Source: Dysgonamonadaceae bacterium
GTDB taxonomy: Bacteria > Bacteroidota > Bacteroidia > Bacteroidales > Dysgonomonadaceae
DNA length: 64,000 bases
Direction: 5' to 3'
Assembly (NCBI GenBank): GCA_031254645.1
Contig: JAIRUA010000007.1
Location: 186,001-250,000, forward strand
Below, piece by piece: positions 35,285 to 43,353 of the stretch. Within the stretch, counting starts at the first letter, position 1. Each line of letters begins with the position of its first letter. A program made the translations under genes and the position numbers. Below the pieces are notes generated by a model, which did not search any database, was not told where the DNA came from, and worked only from the letters and a program-made list of their open reading frames with translations.

Positions 35285-36177
35285 TGGTTCGCGACTCGAT
35301 CACCGAAAAATACAAACGTTATCTTTTACTCGAAAAAGGATTGTCCAAAAATACAATCGAAGCGTATCTAACCGATTTACAAAAATTGTCGGAATTTGCG
35401 CAAACACGTGAATGTAAATTAACTGACATCCAATTTTCGCATTTGGAAGAATTTCTTGCCGAATTGTACGATAGCGGCATTTCGCCCCGTTCAATAGCGC
35501 GAAAAGTATCAGGAATAAAATCATTTTTTCGCTTTCTCGTGTTAGACAGATATAGAGAAGACGATCCTGCCGAATTGCTCGAAATTCCGAAAATCGGGTT
35601 AAAACTACCTATCGTTTTATCAATAGAGGAAATTGATAATATTCTCAATGCCATTGACGTATCTACTGCCGAAGGCACACGAAATTACGCCATTATCGAA
35701 ACGCTTTACAGTTGCGGTTTGCGTGTATCAGAACTTTGCAGTCTTCGGTTTTCGAATCTGTATTTCGACGAAGGATTTATTCGTGTCGAAGGAAAAGGTA
35801 GTAAACAGCGCCTTGTACCCATTTCGGACATCGCCATTCAAAAAATCAAAAACTATCTGACATATCGCAACAAAATTTCGGTAAAAAAAGGGAGCGAAGA
35901 CATTGTTTTTTTGAGTTCGCGCGGCACAGCAATTTCGCGTATTACAGTTTTTCATTATATCAAAAAATATGCAGAAATGATTGGATTGCAAAAGAATATC
36001 AGTCCCCATATTTTTCGTCATTCGTTTGCCACACATTTGTTGGAACGAGGGGCGAATATTCGCGTAATTCAAGAAATGCTCGGGCACGAAAAAATTACGA
36101 CAACAGAAATTTATACGCATATTGATAGACATTTTTTGAGACAGGAAATTATTGAGCATCATCCGAGAAATAGATAG
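35284..36177 (+). CDS. xerD: Site-specific tyrosine recombinase XerD
   Basis: A 297-residue tyrosine recombinase of the chromosome-dimer-resolution type. The N-terminal SAM-like domain is YKRYLLLEKGLSKNTIEAY. Catalytic residues appear in LYSCGLRVSELC (Arg I), EGKGSKQRLVPI (Lys), HIFRHSFATHLLERG (H-x-x-R), LGHEKITTTEIYTH (His and nucleophilic Tyr). I chose the ATG at 35284, which overlaps the preceding stop by one base; the frame open back to 35182 re-reads the upstream gene. It sits with housekeeping genes, not next to a mobile element. Confidence 0.93.
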   Translation: MVRDSITEKYKRYLLLEKGLSKNTIEAYLTDLQKLSEFAQTRECKLTDIQFSHLEEFLAELYDSGISPRSIARKVSGIKSFFRFLVLDRYREDDPAELLEIPKIGLKLPIVLSIEEIDNILNAIDVSTAEGTRNYAIIETLYSCGLRVSELCSLRFSNLYFDEGFIRVEGKGSKQRLVPISDIAIQKIKNYLTYRNKISVKKGSEDIVFLSSRGTAISRITVFHYIKKYAEMIGLQKNISPHIFRHSFATHLLERGANIRVIQEMLGHEKITTTEIYTHIDRHFLRQEIIEHHPRNR

Positions 36178-36236
36178 TTTTCAACACTTCAAGAATATTA
36201 TATCGAAAAAATATCTACAATTTGAAGATTATTTCC

Positions 36237-36244
36237 TATATTTG
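36237..36244 (+). promoter_or_regulatory. Candidate -7 element (TATATTTG) of dnaN
   Basis: Plus-strand TATATTTG followed by C, 42 nt before the dnaN ATG. Confidence 0.55.
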
Positions 36245-36285
36245 CTCAATTTATTTTAGAGTAAAAACGCAAAAAATATAATCAT

Positions 36286-37413
36286 ATGAAATTTGTAGTA
36301 TCGAGCACATTGCTGCTCAATCACTTACGATCAATCAGCAAAGTTATTAACTCCAAAAATACTTTGCCGATTTTGGATTGTTTTTTATTGGATTTGAAAG
36401 GAAATACGCTATCGCTCACGGCTGCCGACAACGAAACTCGACTTGAAACATCGGTAGAAGTAAGCAGCGCAGAAGGTGAAGGGCGACTTGCCATTAACGC
36501 CAAAAACTTGCTTGATCCACTCAGCGAATTGCCCGATCAACCACTGACATTTGATGTGAACGATGACACTCTCGAAGTGTACATCTATTATCATAACGGA
36601 AAATATAACTTTGTGGGGGCAAAAGGCGACGAATACCCGCAACCGAAACAACTCAAAGAAGAATCGGCTATGACCTTGTCGATAGATGCACAAGTTCTAT
36701 TTTCGGGCATCAACCGCACGGTTTTCGCTACTGCCGATGACGAGTTGCGCCCGGTAATGAACGGTATCTATTTTGATATTACCACCGATGACCTCACGTT
36801 TGTTGCTTCGGACGGACATAAACTTGTAAAAGTAACCACGAAAGAAGCAAAAGGCGAAGGTCGTTCATCATTTATTTTGCCAAAAAAACCAGCAAATTTG
36901 TTGAAATCTCTTCTTCCGAAAGAATCGGGAATGGTAGAATTAAAGTTCGACGAAAACAACGCTTATGTGCTAATGTCTAACTACACAATGGTATGTCGTT
37001 TTGTAGAAGGACGTTATCCAAACTACAATTCTGTAATTCCAAAAGAAAACCCATTTTCGGTTACACTTGACCGTTTATCACTGTTCAATGCCTTGAAACG
37101 TGTTGCCGTTTCCTCCAATCCTGCAAGTGGTTTGGTAAAACTTCAACTATCGGAAGAGAAAATCGTGATTTCGGCGCAAGATATTGATTTCTTGACATCT
37201 GCCGAAGAAATGATTCCTTGCACGTATGAAGGAAAGGTGATGAATATCGGTTTCAAAGCAGCATTTTTGATTGATATTTTGAATAATATCCCGTCGGCTG
37301 ATGTTCGTCTTGAATTATCTGACCCGTCGCGCGCAGGCATTATTCTTCCTGTTGATAATGAGGAGAATGAGGAAATGCTGACGCTATTAATGCCGATGAT
37401 GTTGAACGACTAA
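36286..37413 (+). CDS. dnaN: DNA polymerase III beta subunit (sliding clamp)
   Basis: Ring-shaped processivity clamp that tethers the replicative polymerase. The 375 residues fit the three-domain fold: MKFVVSSTLLLNHLRSISKVI, FSGINRTVFATADDELRPVMNGIYFD, ASDGHKLVKVT, GRYPNYNSVIPKENP and the usual C-terminal LLMPMMLND. It is not next to dnaA here, as is common in Bacteroidetes. An exonuclease gene follows beyond a long inverted repeat. Confidence 0.96.
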   Translation: MKFVVSSTLLLNHLRSISKVINSKNTLPILDCFLLDLKGNTLSLTAADNETRLETSVEVSSAEGEGRLAINAKNLLDPLSELPDQPLTFDVNDDTLEVYIYYHNGKYNFVGAKGDEYPQPKQLKEESAMTLSIDAQVLFSGINRTVFATADDELRPVMNGIYFDITTDDLTFVASDGHKLVKVTTKEAKGEGRSSFILPKKPANLLKSLLPKESGMVELKFDENNAYVLMSNYTMVCRFVEGRYPNYNSVIPKENPFSVTLDRLSLFNALKRVAVSSNPASGLVKLQLSEEKIVISAQDIDFLTSAEEMIPCTYEGKVMNIGFKAAFLIDILNNIPSADVRLELSDPSRAGIILPVDNEENEEMLTLLMPMMLND

Positions 37414-37417
37414 ATTT

Positions 37418-37507
37418 AATATGCTAATAAATAATGTGCTAATGTGCTAATCTCGTTTAATAAGAGATTATATAGCTGTGCATTAGCACATTATTTATTA
37501 GTATATT
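37418..37507. repeat. Inverted repeat, GTGCTAAT word family, between dnaN and the exonuclease
   Basis: Perfect 21-bp stem 37424-37444 with 37481-37501, extended outward by a G-T pair and five more pairs to 37418/37507. A small inner hairpin (TAATCTC with GAGATTA) sits in the loop. The words match those of the repeat at 23878-24006. The right arm overlaps the TATATTTG promoter motif of the exonuclease, so the stem could also affect initiation. Confidence 0.88.
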
Positions 37508-37509
37508 TG
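37502..37509 (+). promoter_or_regulatory. Candidate -7 element (TATATTTG) of the exonuclease gene
   Basis: Plus-strand TATATTTG followed by CA, 16 nt before the ATG at 37526, at the end of the inverted-repeat right arm. Confidence 0.5.
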
Positions 37510-37525
37510 CACATTAAAAAGAATT

Positions 37526-38296
37526 ATGGAATTAAATCTCAAAAATCCCATCGTGTTTTTCGATTTGGAAACCACAGGAATTAATATAACACAAGACCGT
37601 ATTGTAGAAATCTCTTTTCTCAAAATACACCCTAATGGAAAAGAAGAATCGAAAACGCGCCGTATTAACCCCGAAATGCCGATTCCGCCACAGGTAACAG
37701 CTATACACGGAATTAGTGATGAAGATATAAAAGATTGCCCCACTTTCAAACAGATAGCAAAATCGCTTGCCGATCAGTTGGAAGGGTGCGATTTGGCAGG
37801 ATTTAATTCAGCTCGCTTTGATGTACCAATGCTTTCGGAGGAATTTCTTCGTGCCGGCATAGATTTTGATATGAGTAAACGGAAATTCATTGATGTTCAA
37901 ATCATTTTCCACAAAAAAGAACAACGGACATTAGAAGCGGCATACAAATTTTATTGCGACAAAGAACTTGAAAACGCTCATTCGGCAGAAGCCGACACAA
38001 TGGCAACTTACGAAGTGCTGAAATCGCAACTCGAACGCTATCCCGACCTTGTCAACGACATTGAAACACTATCGAAAGAATATTCGAGTTTCAACAACAA
38101 TGTCGATTATGCCGGACGTATGATTTACGACGAAAAAGGTGTGGAAATCATTAACTTCGGTAAGCATAAAGGAAAACCGGTAAAAGAAGTCTTACGCGCT
38201 GAACCGAGTTACTATGCGTGGATGATGGACGGCGATTTCCCACTGAATACGAAGCAGATGTTGACGAAAATTCGATTGAAAGAGTTAAATAATTGA
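37526..38296 (+). CDS. DnaQ-type 3'-5' exonuclease with C-terminal DUF3820-like domain
   Basis: A 256-residue DEDD exonuclease. Exo I is VFFDLETTGIN (D-x-E), the middle Asp lies in GFNSARFDVPML, and Exo III is HSAEADTMAT (H-x4-D). The last 50 residues (INFGKHKGKPVKEVL, YYAWMMDGDFP) form a small DUF3820-like domain. It may act in proofreading like the epsilon subunit or in DNA repair. A strong terminator follows. Confidence 0.88.
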   Translation: MELNLKNPIVFFDLETTGINITQDRIVEISFLKIHPNGKEESKTRRINPEMPIPPQVTAIHGISDEDIKDCPTFKQIAKSLADQLEGCDLAGFNSARFDVPMLSEEFLRAGIDFDMSKRKFIDVQIIFHKKEQRTLEAAYKFYCDKELENAHSAEADTMATYEVLKSQLERYPDLVNDIETLSKEYSSFNNNVDYAGRMIYDEKGVEIINFGKHKGKPVKEVLRAEPSYYAWMMDGDFPLNTKQMLTKIRLKELNN

Positions 38297-38310
38297 CGAT
38301 TTTTAAAATA

Positions 38311-38350
38311 AAAAATCCCAACCATTTCATAAAATTTGGTTGGGATTTTT
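38311..38350. terminator. Bidirectional terminator between the exonuclease and metF
   Basis: Perfect 14-bp stem (AAAAATCCCAACCA with TGGTTGGGATTTTT), 12-nt loop, with A-run on one side and T-run on the other. It serves the two convergent genes. Confidence 0.9.
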
Positions 38351-38384
38351 TGTAACACAAGTTCTATATGTGTTATAAACGTTA

Positions 38385-39320
38385 TCAATATACCTCTTTC
38401 GCTATTCTATAAATAGAATCTGCCGCCATAAAAGCGTAAAAATGAATACCTTCTACATTTGCTGCTTTCAATTCACGACATTGCTGTACCGCCCATTCTA
38501 CACCAATGGTTTTGGCATCTTCATCGGTTTTGCAAGCGCGAATTGCTTTTTCTAAATCAGTAGGAATACTCGAACGAAAAATTTTCGGCAGGATGGTTAA
38601 TTGATTTATTAAATGAATCGGCTTAATGCCCGGAATAATCGGTACGGTAATTCCTTCGGCACGACAGTTGTCTACAAAATCGAAATATTTTTGATTGTCG
38701 AAAAACATTTGTGTAACTAGATACGATGCACCTTGATCAACTTTCAGTTTGGCATAACGAATTTCTGCGTCCATATTCGGTGCTTCTTCGTGAATTTCGG
38801 GATAGCATGCCATACCGTAGGTAAATGGAATTTCGGGAGCGTCAATTTTCGTTCCGTCCTGTAAAATACCACTGTTATACTCATTCACTTGCAGTTGCAA
38901 GTCGGTAGCGTGTGCGTGGCTGTTGAAATTCCGCTGCGCAACATCTAGCTTGTTGGCATCGCCGCGAAGCAAAAGCAAATCGCGAACACCCAAAAAATCC
39001 AAATCAATAAGTGCATATTCAGTCTCTTCTTTCGTGAATCCGGTACAAATAATATGCGGTACGGCACGAATTCCATAACGATTTTGGATAGCTGCCGCAA
39101 TGGCAACCGTGCCCGGACGTTTACGAATATTTTGTTTGCTAATATTCCCTTTATCATCCTCTTTATAAACGTTTTCGCTATGATGTGTGGTGATATTGAT
39201 ATAACGAGGATTAAATTCCTTCAACATATCAATCGTACCAAACACTTGCTGTATTTTTTTTCCTCGCAATGGGGGTAGTAACTCGAACGAAAATGCCGTT
39301 GTTGATGTATCTTTTGTCAT
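38385..39320 (-). CDS. metF: Methylenetetrahydrofolate reductase
   Basis: FAD enzyme that reduces 5,10-methylene-THF to 5-methyl-THF for methionine synthesis. TIM-barrel motifs: AFSFELLPPLRGKKI (catalytic Glu), YINITTHHSE, PHIICTGFT, LLLRGD, TYGMACYPEIHEEAP, YLVTQMFFDN and IIPGIKPI. I set the start at the ATG of 39320 (311 residues); the alternative TTG at 39344 lies within the adjacent inverted repeat. Confidence 0.95.
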   Translation of the reverse strand: MTKDTSTTAFSFELLPPLRGKKIQQVFGTIDMLKEFNPRYINITTHHSENVYKEDDKGNISKQNIRKRPGTVAIAAAIQNRYGIRAVPHIICTGFTKEETEYALIDLDFLGVRDLLLLRGDANKLDVAQRNFNSHAHATDLQLQVNEYNSGILQDGTKIDAPEIPFTYGMACYPEIHEEAPNMDAEIRYAKLKVDQGASYLVTQMFFDNQKYFDFVDNCRAEGITVPIIPGIKPIHLINQLTILPKIFRSSIPTDLEKAIRACKTDEDAKTIGVEWAVQQCRELKAANVEGIHFYAFMAADSIYRIAKEVY

Positions 39321-39339
39321 TTCTTTATTCTTTTCTTGG

Positions 39340-39398
39340 TTCAAGAGTTCAAAAGTTCAATGTACGGTCTTGAACTCTTGAATCTTTGAACTCTTGAA
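39340..39398. repeat. Inverted repeat, TTCAAGAG/TTCAAAG word family
   Basis: 14-bp perfect stem (39340-39353 with 39385-39398), continued by about six more pairs after one mismatch. Same word family as the repeats at 21316 and 42540. It fills the gap between the rseP stop (39409) and the metF start (39320). Confidence 0.85.
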
Positions 39399-39408
39399 TT
39401 TCTAAACC

Positions 39409-40731
39409 TTAATTAAATATCGCTCTGAAAATATCCATCCCATTTGCATATAACACCAAACCTATCAACAGAATCATTCCGGCGATTTGTGCATATTCTT
39501 GAAATTTTTCATTTGGTTTTCTTCCTGAAATTACTTCGTAAAGAAGAAACAGTACATGTCCACCATCCAAAGCAGGAATCGGTAAGATGTTCATAAATGC
39601 AAGAATAACAGATAGAAATGCCGTCATTAACCAAAATGAATGCCAATTCCATTGTGCCGGAAAAAGGTTTCCGATAGCACCAAAACCACCCAACGACGAA
39701 GCACCCTCTCTCGTAAATACATAGCGGAACTGATTTACATAATCCCTCAACGTTTGAATACCCATTCTTATCCCTGCAGGAAACGATTGAAAGAAACCGA
39801 ATTTATCCGTAACAGTTTCGTAAATTCGTCGTTCCGAAAGTGGAGTGAAACCAATAATCCCTTCTTCATTTACTTGTACATTAGTAGTTTGCAGCGCATT
39901 ATTACGATAAAAATCAATGTTGATGATCTCATTATGGTGTTTTTGAAGTTGTCTTCTGAAATCGCCAAACGTAGGCGTAGCTATACCATTGACAGATACG
40001 ATCTTATCACCGCTCGTCAAACCTGCCCTTTCGGCAGCGCTACCTTCTTGCGTGCTATGCACGATGGTAGGAATACGATAAGTAGCAAATCCTTCGCCGC
40101 TTGCCATTATATTTCTCATCAAATCCGGCGAAATGTTTACAGTTGTTTCCTGTCCGTTGCGCAACACAGTTACTTTATTAGCTCTCACCACACTAAGCAG
40201 GGTACTTACACCGAAACGCTGTAATTCTCTGTCGTCGGCACTCAAAAGAATATCGCCGTCTTGAAATCCCGCATCGAGCGCTACTTGACTAAATTCCATA
40301 CCCATTGTTACATTTTTCAGCGGAAGATAGGTATCGTTCCACGTAAAAAGCACCATCGAATAGATGAAAAATGCCAACAAAAGATTGAACAATACGCCGC
40401 CAACCATTACCAACAGTCTCTGCCAAGCCGGTTTGGAGCGAAACTCCCACGGTTGTGGTGGCTGCGCCATTTGCTCTTTATCCATCGACTCATCAATCAT
40501 TCCGGCAATCTTCACGTAACCGCCCAATGGCAACCAACCGAGTCCATATTCAGTATCGCTATTTTTCGGTTTGTATCTGAAAAGCGCAAACCAAGGGTCA
40601 AAGAAAAGATAAAATTTTTCTACCTTGATTTTGAATAACCGTGCGAAAAGAAAATGTCCTAATTCGTGTATCACTACCAAAATGGATAGACTGAGAATTA
40701 GTTGTAATGCTTTGATTAAAAATTCGTTCAT
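39409..40731 (-). CDS. rseP: RIP metalloprotease RseP (site-2 protease)
   Basis: Intramembrane zinc protease of 440 residues that cleaves anti-sigma factors and signal-peptide remnants. The first helix has VVIHELGHFLFARLF (HExxH) and the last NILPIPALDGGHVLFLLYE (LDG motif); about four transmembrane helices bracket two PDZ domains (DAGFQDGDILLSADDREL, GLTSGDKIVSVNGI). It lies 35 nt after dxr in the common Bacteroidetes order. Confidence 0.95.
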   Translation of the reverse strand: MNEFLIKALQLILSLSILVVIHELGHFLFARLFKIKVEKFYLFFDPWFALFRYKPKNSDTEYGLGWLPLGGYVKIAGMIDESMDKEQMAQPPQPWEFRSKPAWQRLLVMVGGVLFNLLLAFFIYSMVLFTWNDTYLPLKNVTMGMEFSQVALDAGFQDGDILLSADDRELQRFGVSTLLSVVRANKVTVLRNGQETTVNISPDLMRNIMASGEGFATYRIPTIVHSTQEGSAAERAGLTSGDKIVSVNGIATPTFGDFRRQLQKHHNEIINIDFYRNNALQTTNVQVNEEGIIGFTPLSERRIYETVTDKFGFFQSFPAGIRMGIQTLRDYVNQFRYVFTREGASSLGGFGAIGNLFPAQWNWHSFWLMTAFLSVILAFMNILPIPALDGGHVLFLLYEVISGRKPNEKFQEYAQIAGMILLIGLVLYANGMDIFRAIFN

Positions 40732-40766
40732 TTATTTTTTGAATGTTGATTTGGTTATTTGTTTCT

Positions 40767-41924
40767 CTATATCATTTCTTCTGCTATCTTCCTTACTTCC
40801 GTATCTGTTTCCAAATAATCGTCTAACGAAGGATTTGTTACAAACGAAGCACGTTGCATCGTTTTTTCAATCACATCGCTCATTTGTAGATAACCGATTT
40901 TTTCTTCTAAAAATGCCGACACCGCTATTTCGTTTGCAGCATTCAAAATACACGGCATATTACCACCTGTTTCTATCGCCTGATATGCAAATGTCAGATT
41001 ACGAAAACGTTTCGTATCCGGCTTTTCAAATGTGAACGTTGCGATGTCGAAAATATTGATTGTTTCAAAATTCGATCTCAAACGCTCGGGATACGAAAAA
41101 GCATACTGAATTGGCACACGCATATCGGGCTGTCCGAGTTGAGCCATTACCGACGTGTCGCGAAATTGCACCATTGAATGAATAATGGATTGTGGGTGAA
41201 TAACCACTTCAACATCTGACGGTTTTACATCGAACAACCATTTCGCTTCAATCATTTCAAAACCTTTGTTCATCAAAGTAGATGAATCAATGGTAACTTT
41301 CGCACCCATATTCCAATTGGGATGGTTTAAGGCTTGCGCCTTGGTTACTTTTGTCAGTTCCGTTTTTGAAAAATTACGGAAAGGACCACCGGAAGCTGTG
41401 AGCAAAATTTTATCGATTTCGTTACAATCCTCCCCGTTCAAGCATTGAAAAATCGCAGAATGTTCAGAATCTACAGGTAAAATCGGCACGCAATTTTCAT
41501 ACGACAACTCCATTATCAATTCACCGGCTACTACCAACGTTTCTTTGTTTGCCAATGCAATGGCTTTGCCCGATTGGATAGCGCTAATAGTGGGCTTCAA
41601 TCCTGAAAATCCGACCATTGCCGTGAGCACCATATCGATATTTTCGTCTCGAACAACTTCTTCGATAGCACGACTTCCTGCCCATACTTTTATCGGCAAG
41701 TCGTTCAACGCTTGCTTTAACTGTTCGTATTTCGATTCGTTGGCAATAACCACCACTTCGGGAAGAAACTTACGTGCCTGTTTTGCAAGTAATTCCACAT
41801 TGTTATTGGCGGCCAACGCATAAGCCTCAAATCGGTCTTCGTGCATCGAAATAATATCCAACGCTTGTGTACCAATAGAGCCTGTGGAGCCTAAAATAGC
41901 AATGTTTCGTTTCTTTTTTTCCAT
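40767..41924 (-). CDS. dxr: 1-deoxy-D-xylulose 5-phosphate reductoisomerase
   Basis: Second enzyme of the MEP isoprenoid pathway, NADPH-dependent. Motifs: IAILGSTGSIGTQALDII (NADPH), ALANKETLVVAGEL, LPVDSEHSAIFQCL, TASGGPFRNF, HPNWNMGAKVTIDSSTLMNKG and EVVIHPQSIIHSMV. 385 residues. A TACCTTTG promoter element is about 32 nt before the start. Confidence 0.97.
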   Translation of the reverse strand: MEKKKRNIAILGSTGSIGTQALDIISMHEDRFEAYALAANNNVELLAKQARKFLPEVVVIANESKYEQLKQALNDLPIKVWAGSRAIEEVVRDENIDMVLTAMVGFSGLKPTISAIQSGKAIALANKETLVVAGELIMELSYENCVPILPVDSEHSAIFQCLNGEDCNEIDKILLTASGGPFRNFSKTELTKVTKAQALNHPNWNMGAKVTIDSSTLMNKGFEMIEAKWLFDVKPSDVEVVIHPQSIIHSMVQFRDTSVMAQLGQPDMRVPIQYAFSYPERLRSNFETINIFDIATFTFEKPDTKRFRNLTFAYQAIETGGNMPCILNAANEIAVSAFLEEKIGYLQMSDVIEKTMQRASFVTNPSLDDYLETDTEVRKIAEEMI

Positions 41925-41955
41925 TCAAGAGGTCGAATCCTTTTTATAAAACGTA

Positions 41956-41963
41956 CAAAGGTA
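41956..41963 (-). promoter_or_regulatory. Candidate -7 element (TACCTTTG) of dxr-rseP
   Basis: Minus-strand TACCTTTG followed by TACG, about 32 nt before the dxr ATG. Confidence 0.6.
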
Positions 41964-41985
41964 ATGAAAAAAATCGAGATTTAAC

Positions 41986-42010
41986 CTTTCGCGCATTCGC
42001 GCTTTTACGT
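41986..42010. repeat. Single copy of the CGCGCATTCG word family
   Basis: CTTTCGCGCATTCGCGCTTT is nearly the right arm of the inverted repeat at 43232-43353, here without its partner. It touches the rimM stop codon. Confidence 0.7.
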
Positions 42011-42532
42011 ATTTGTGCTTATCAATCCTTCCGGTAAATTCATTTCCAATTGATTATTTTTCTCATCAATTGTTGTGATAAAATCTTGGGTTGCCGGAAT
42101 CAACAATTCGTTTTCATTGCTTTCCACCTTAAATAATACGTTAATTGTGGCTTCGTCAATTTCAGTAATAATACCTAAATTGCTGCCGTGTTGGTCGATG
42201 ACGGTGTATCCTATAAAAAAATCCCACGATGAAGCATCTTTTATATGTGTTGTTTTTATAAATTCGCGGGGAAGAAATATATTTAGATTTTTATAACGCG
42301 AAGCCATTATTTCATCGTTTACATCTTCGAATTTGATACGCGCCATAACATCGGTCCCGAATATAAATTCTTCTACGAAAAACGGCACGGGAATTCCTTC
42401 GATTTCAAAAAAATAGAACTCAGTATCGATGTCGGCGTATTCTGCTTTTTGAAAAACGACAGTCAGTTCGCCCTTTATTCCGTGCGGCTTTTGTGTACGA
42501 CCGATTTGCAATATTTCATTCTTCTCTATCAT
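42005..42532 (-). CDS. rimM: Ribosome maturation factor RimM
   Basis: Binds S19 and helps 30S subunit maturation. The N-terminal domain opens ILQIGRTQKPHGIKGELTV, a clear RimM signature, followed by ARIKFEDVNDEIMASRYKNLNIFLP and the PRC-barrel domain (WDFFIGYTVIDQHGSNLGII, ELLIPATQDFI). 175 residues. A long inverted repeat separates it from the upstream DUF4290 gene. Confidence 0.93.
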   Translation of the reverse strand: MIEKNEILQIGRTQKPHGIKGELTVVFQKAEYADIDTEFYFFEIEGIPVPFFVEEFIFGTDVMARIKFEDVNDEIMASRYKNLNIFLPREFIKTTHIKDASSWDFFIGYTVIDQHGSNLGIITEIDEATINVLFKVESNENELLIPATQDFITTIDEKNNQLEMNLPEGLISTNT

Positions 42533-42539
42533 AATTTGA

Positions 42540-42623
42540 GAAATTCAAAGATTTAAAGATTCAAAAAATCAAAGATCTAAAGATTCTGCCTTGAATTTTT
42601 GAATCTTTAAATCTTTGAATTTC
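42540..42623. repeat. 28-bp perfect inverted repeat, ATTCAAAG word family
   Basis: Bases 42540-42567 and 42596-42623 are exact reverse complements, and four further inner pairs are possible. Words ATTCAAAG, ATTTAAAG and ATTCAAAA are the same type as at 21316 and 39340. The stem spans the whole gap between the DUF4290 stop (42626) and the rimM start (42532). Confidence 0.9.
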
Positions 42624-42625
42624 TA

Positions 42626-43225
42626 TTATTTTCTCCTCTGCGCACGAATATTATTCAATTTATTACGATTTGTATTCGTGTTCATTTTTACGTTTGCAAT
42701 CGTATAATCACTGCCGGTCATATTAATTTTTCCGTCCGAAAGTTCGTACAAGTCCTGAAATATTTTTTCATCATCGACTTCTTTATTCCATTGCACGTAA
42801 GATTTCTTCATCTGCGTAACGAGTAATCTCAAAAGATAATTTTTCTCTTCGCCTTCCTCCATTTCAGCAGCAACTTGAATCATTTTTTCCATCAATTTGC
42901 CATAATGACGATATTCCATTGTTGGACGACTATAGTCAAGATGTCCCGGAGCGGTAAATAAATCCTCCTTTTTAATAACCTCGTAAGGATAATCGATGTC
43001 AAGTTTGAAATCAGACATAATTGCTAAATGATCCCACAAAATGTGCTTAAAATCATTCACATCGCGCAAGTGCGGAAACATGTTTCCCATTACATCAATG
43101 AGGGCATACGCACATTTTTTGCGCTCCTCGCGGTCTTCAATCGCTACGCAATGATTGACCATATTTTGTATGTTACGACCGTATTCGGGCATCACTAATT
43201 TTGGTTGTTGTGTATTGTATTCCAT
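42626..43225 (-). CDS. DUF4290 family protein
   Basis: A 199-residue soluble protein beginning MEYNTQQPKLVMPEYGRNIQ, the hallmark start of DUF4290 proteins, which I know only from Bacteroidetes. Other features are EDREERKKCAYALIDVMGN and FPHLRDVNDFKHILWDHLAI. Function unknown. It is usually near cell-wall and ribosome-maturation genes; here it precedes rimM-dxr-rseP. The end is basic and Asn-rich. Confidence 0.9.
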   Translation of the reverse strand: MEYNTQQPKLVMPEYGRNIQNMVNHCVAIEDREERKKCAYALIDVMGNMFPHLRDVNDFKHILWDHLAIMSDFKLDIDYPYEVIKKEDLFTAPGHLDYSRPTMEYRHYGKLMEKMIQVAAEMEEGEEKNYLLRLLVTQMKKSYVQWNKEVDDEKIFQDLYELSDGKINMTGSDYTIANVKMNTNTNRNKLNNIRAQRRK

Positions 43226-43231
43226 ATTTTT

Positions 43232-43353
43232 GGCGCGAAAGCACGAATGCGCGAAAGCGCGAACGTATTTTCGTCAGTATTTTTTGTTTTTATTTCTATT
43301 TACTTTTTATCAATTCGAGCACTATCCCTTTCGCGCATTCGTGCTTTCGTGCC
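43232..43353. repeat. 26-bp inverted repeat, CGCGAAAGCACGAA word family
   Basis: Left arm 43232-43257 and right arm 43328-43353 pair over 26 bases with one G-T pair; the loop is 70 nt. The arms are rich in CGCG and stand out from the AT-rich background. The element fills the gap between the DUF4290 start (43225) and the stop of the glucosaminidase gene (43354). A lone arm recurs at 41986-42010. Confidence 0.88.

Noticed and set aside
41925-41945. T-arm-like GGTCGAATCC suggesting a tRNA 3' end
   Set aside because: No matching acceptor, D-arm or anticodon arm around it; chance similarity.
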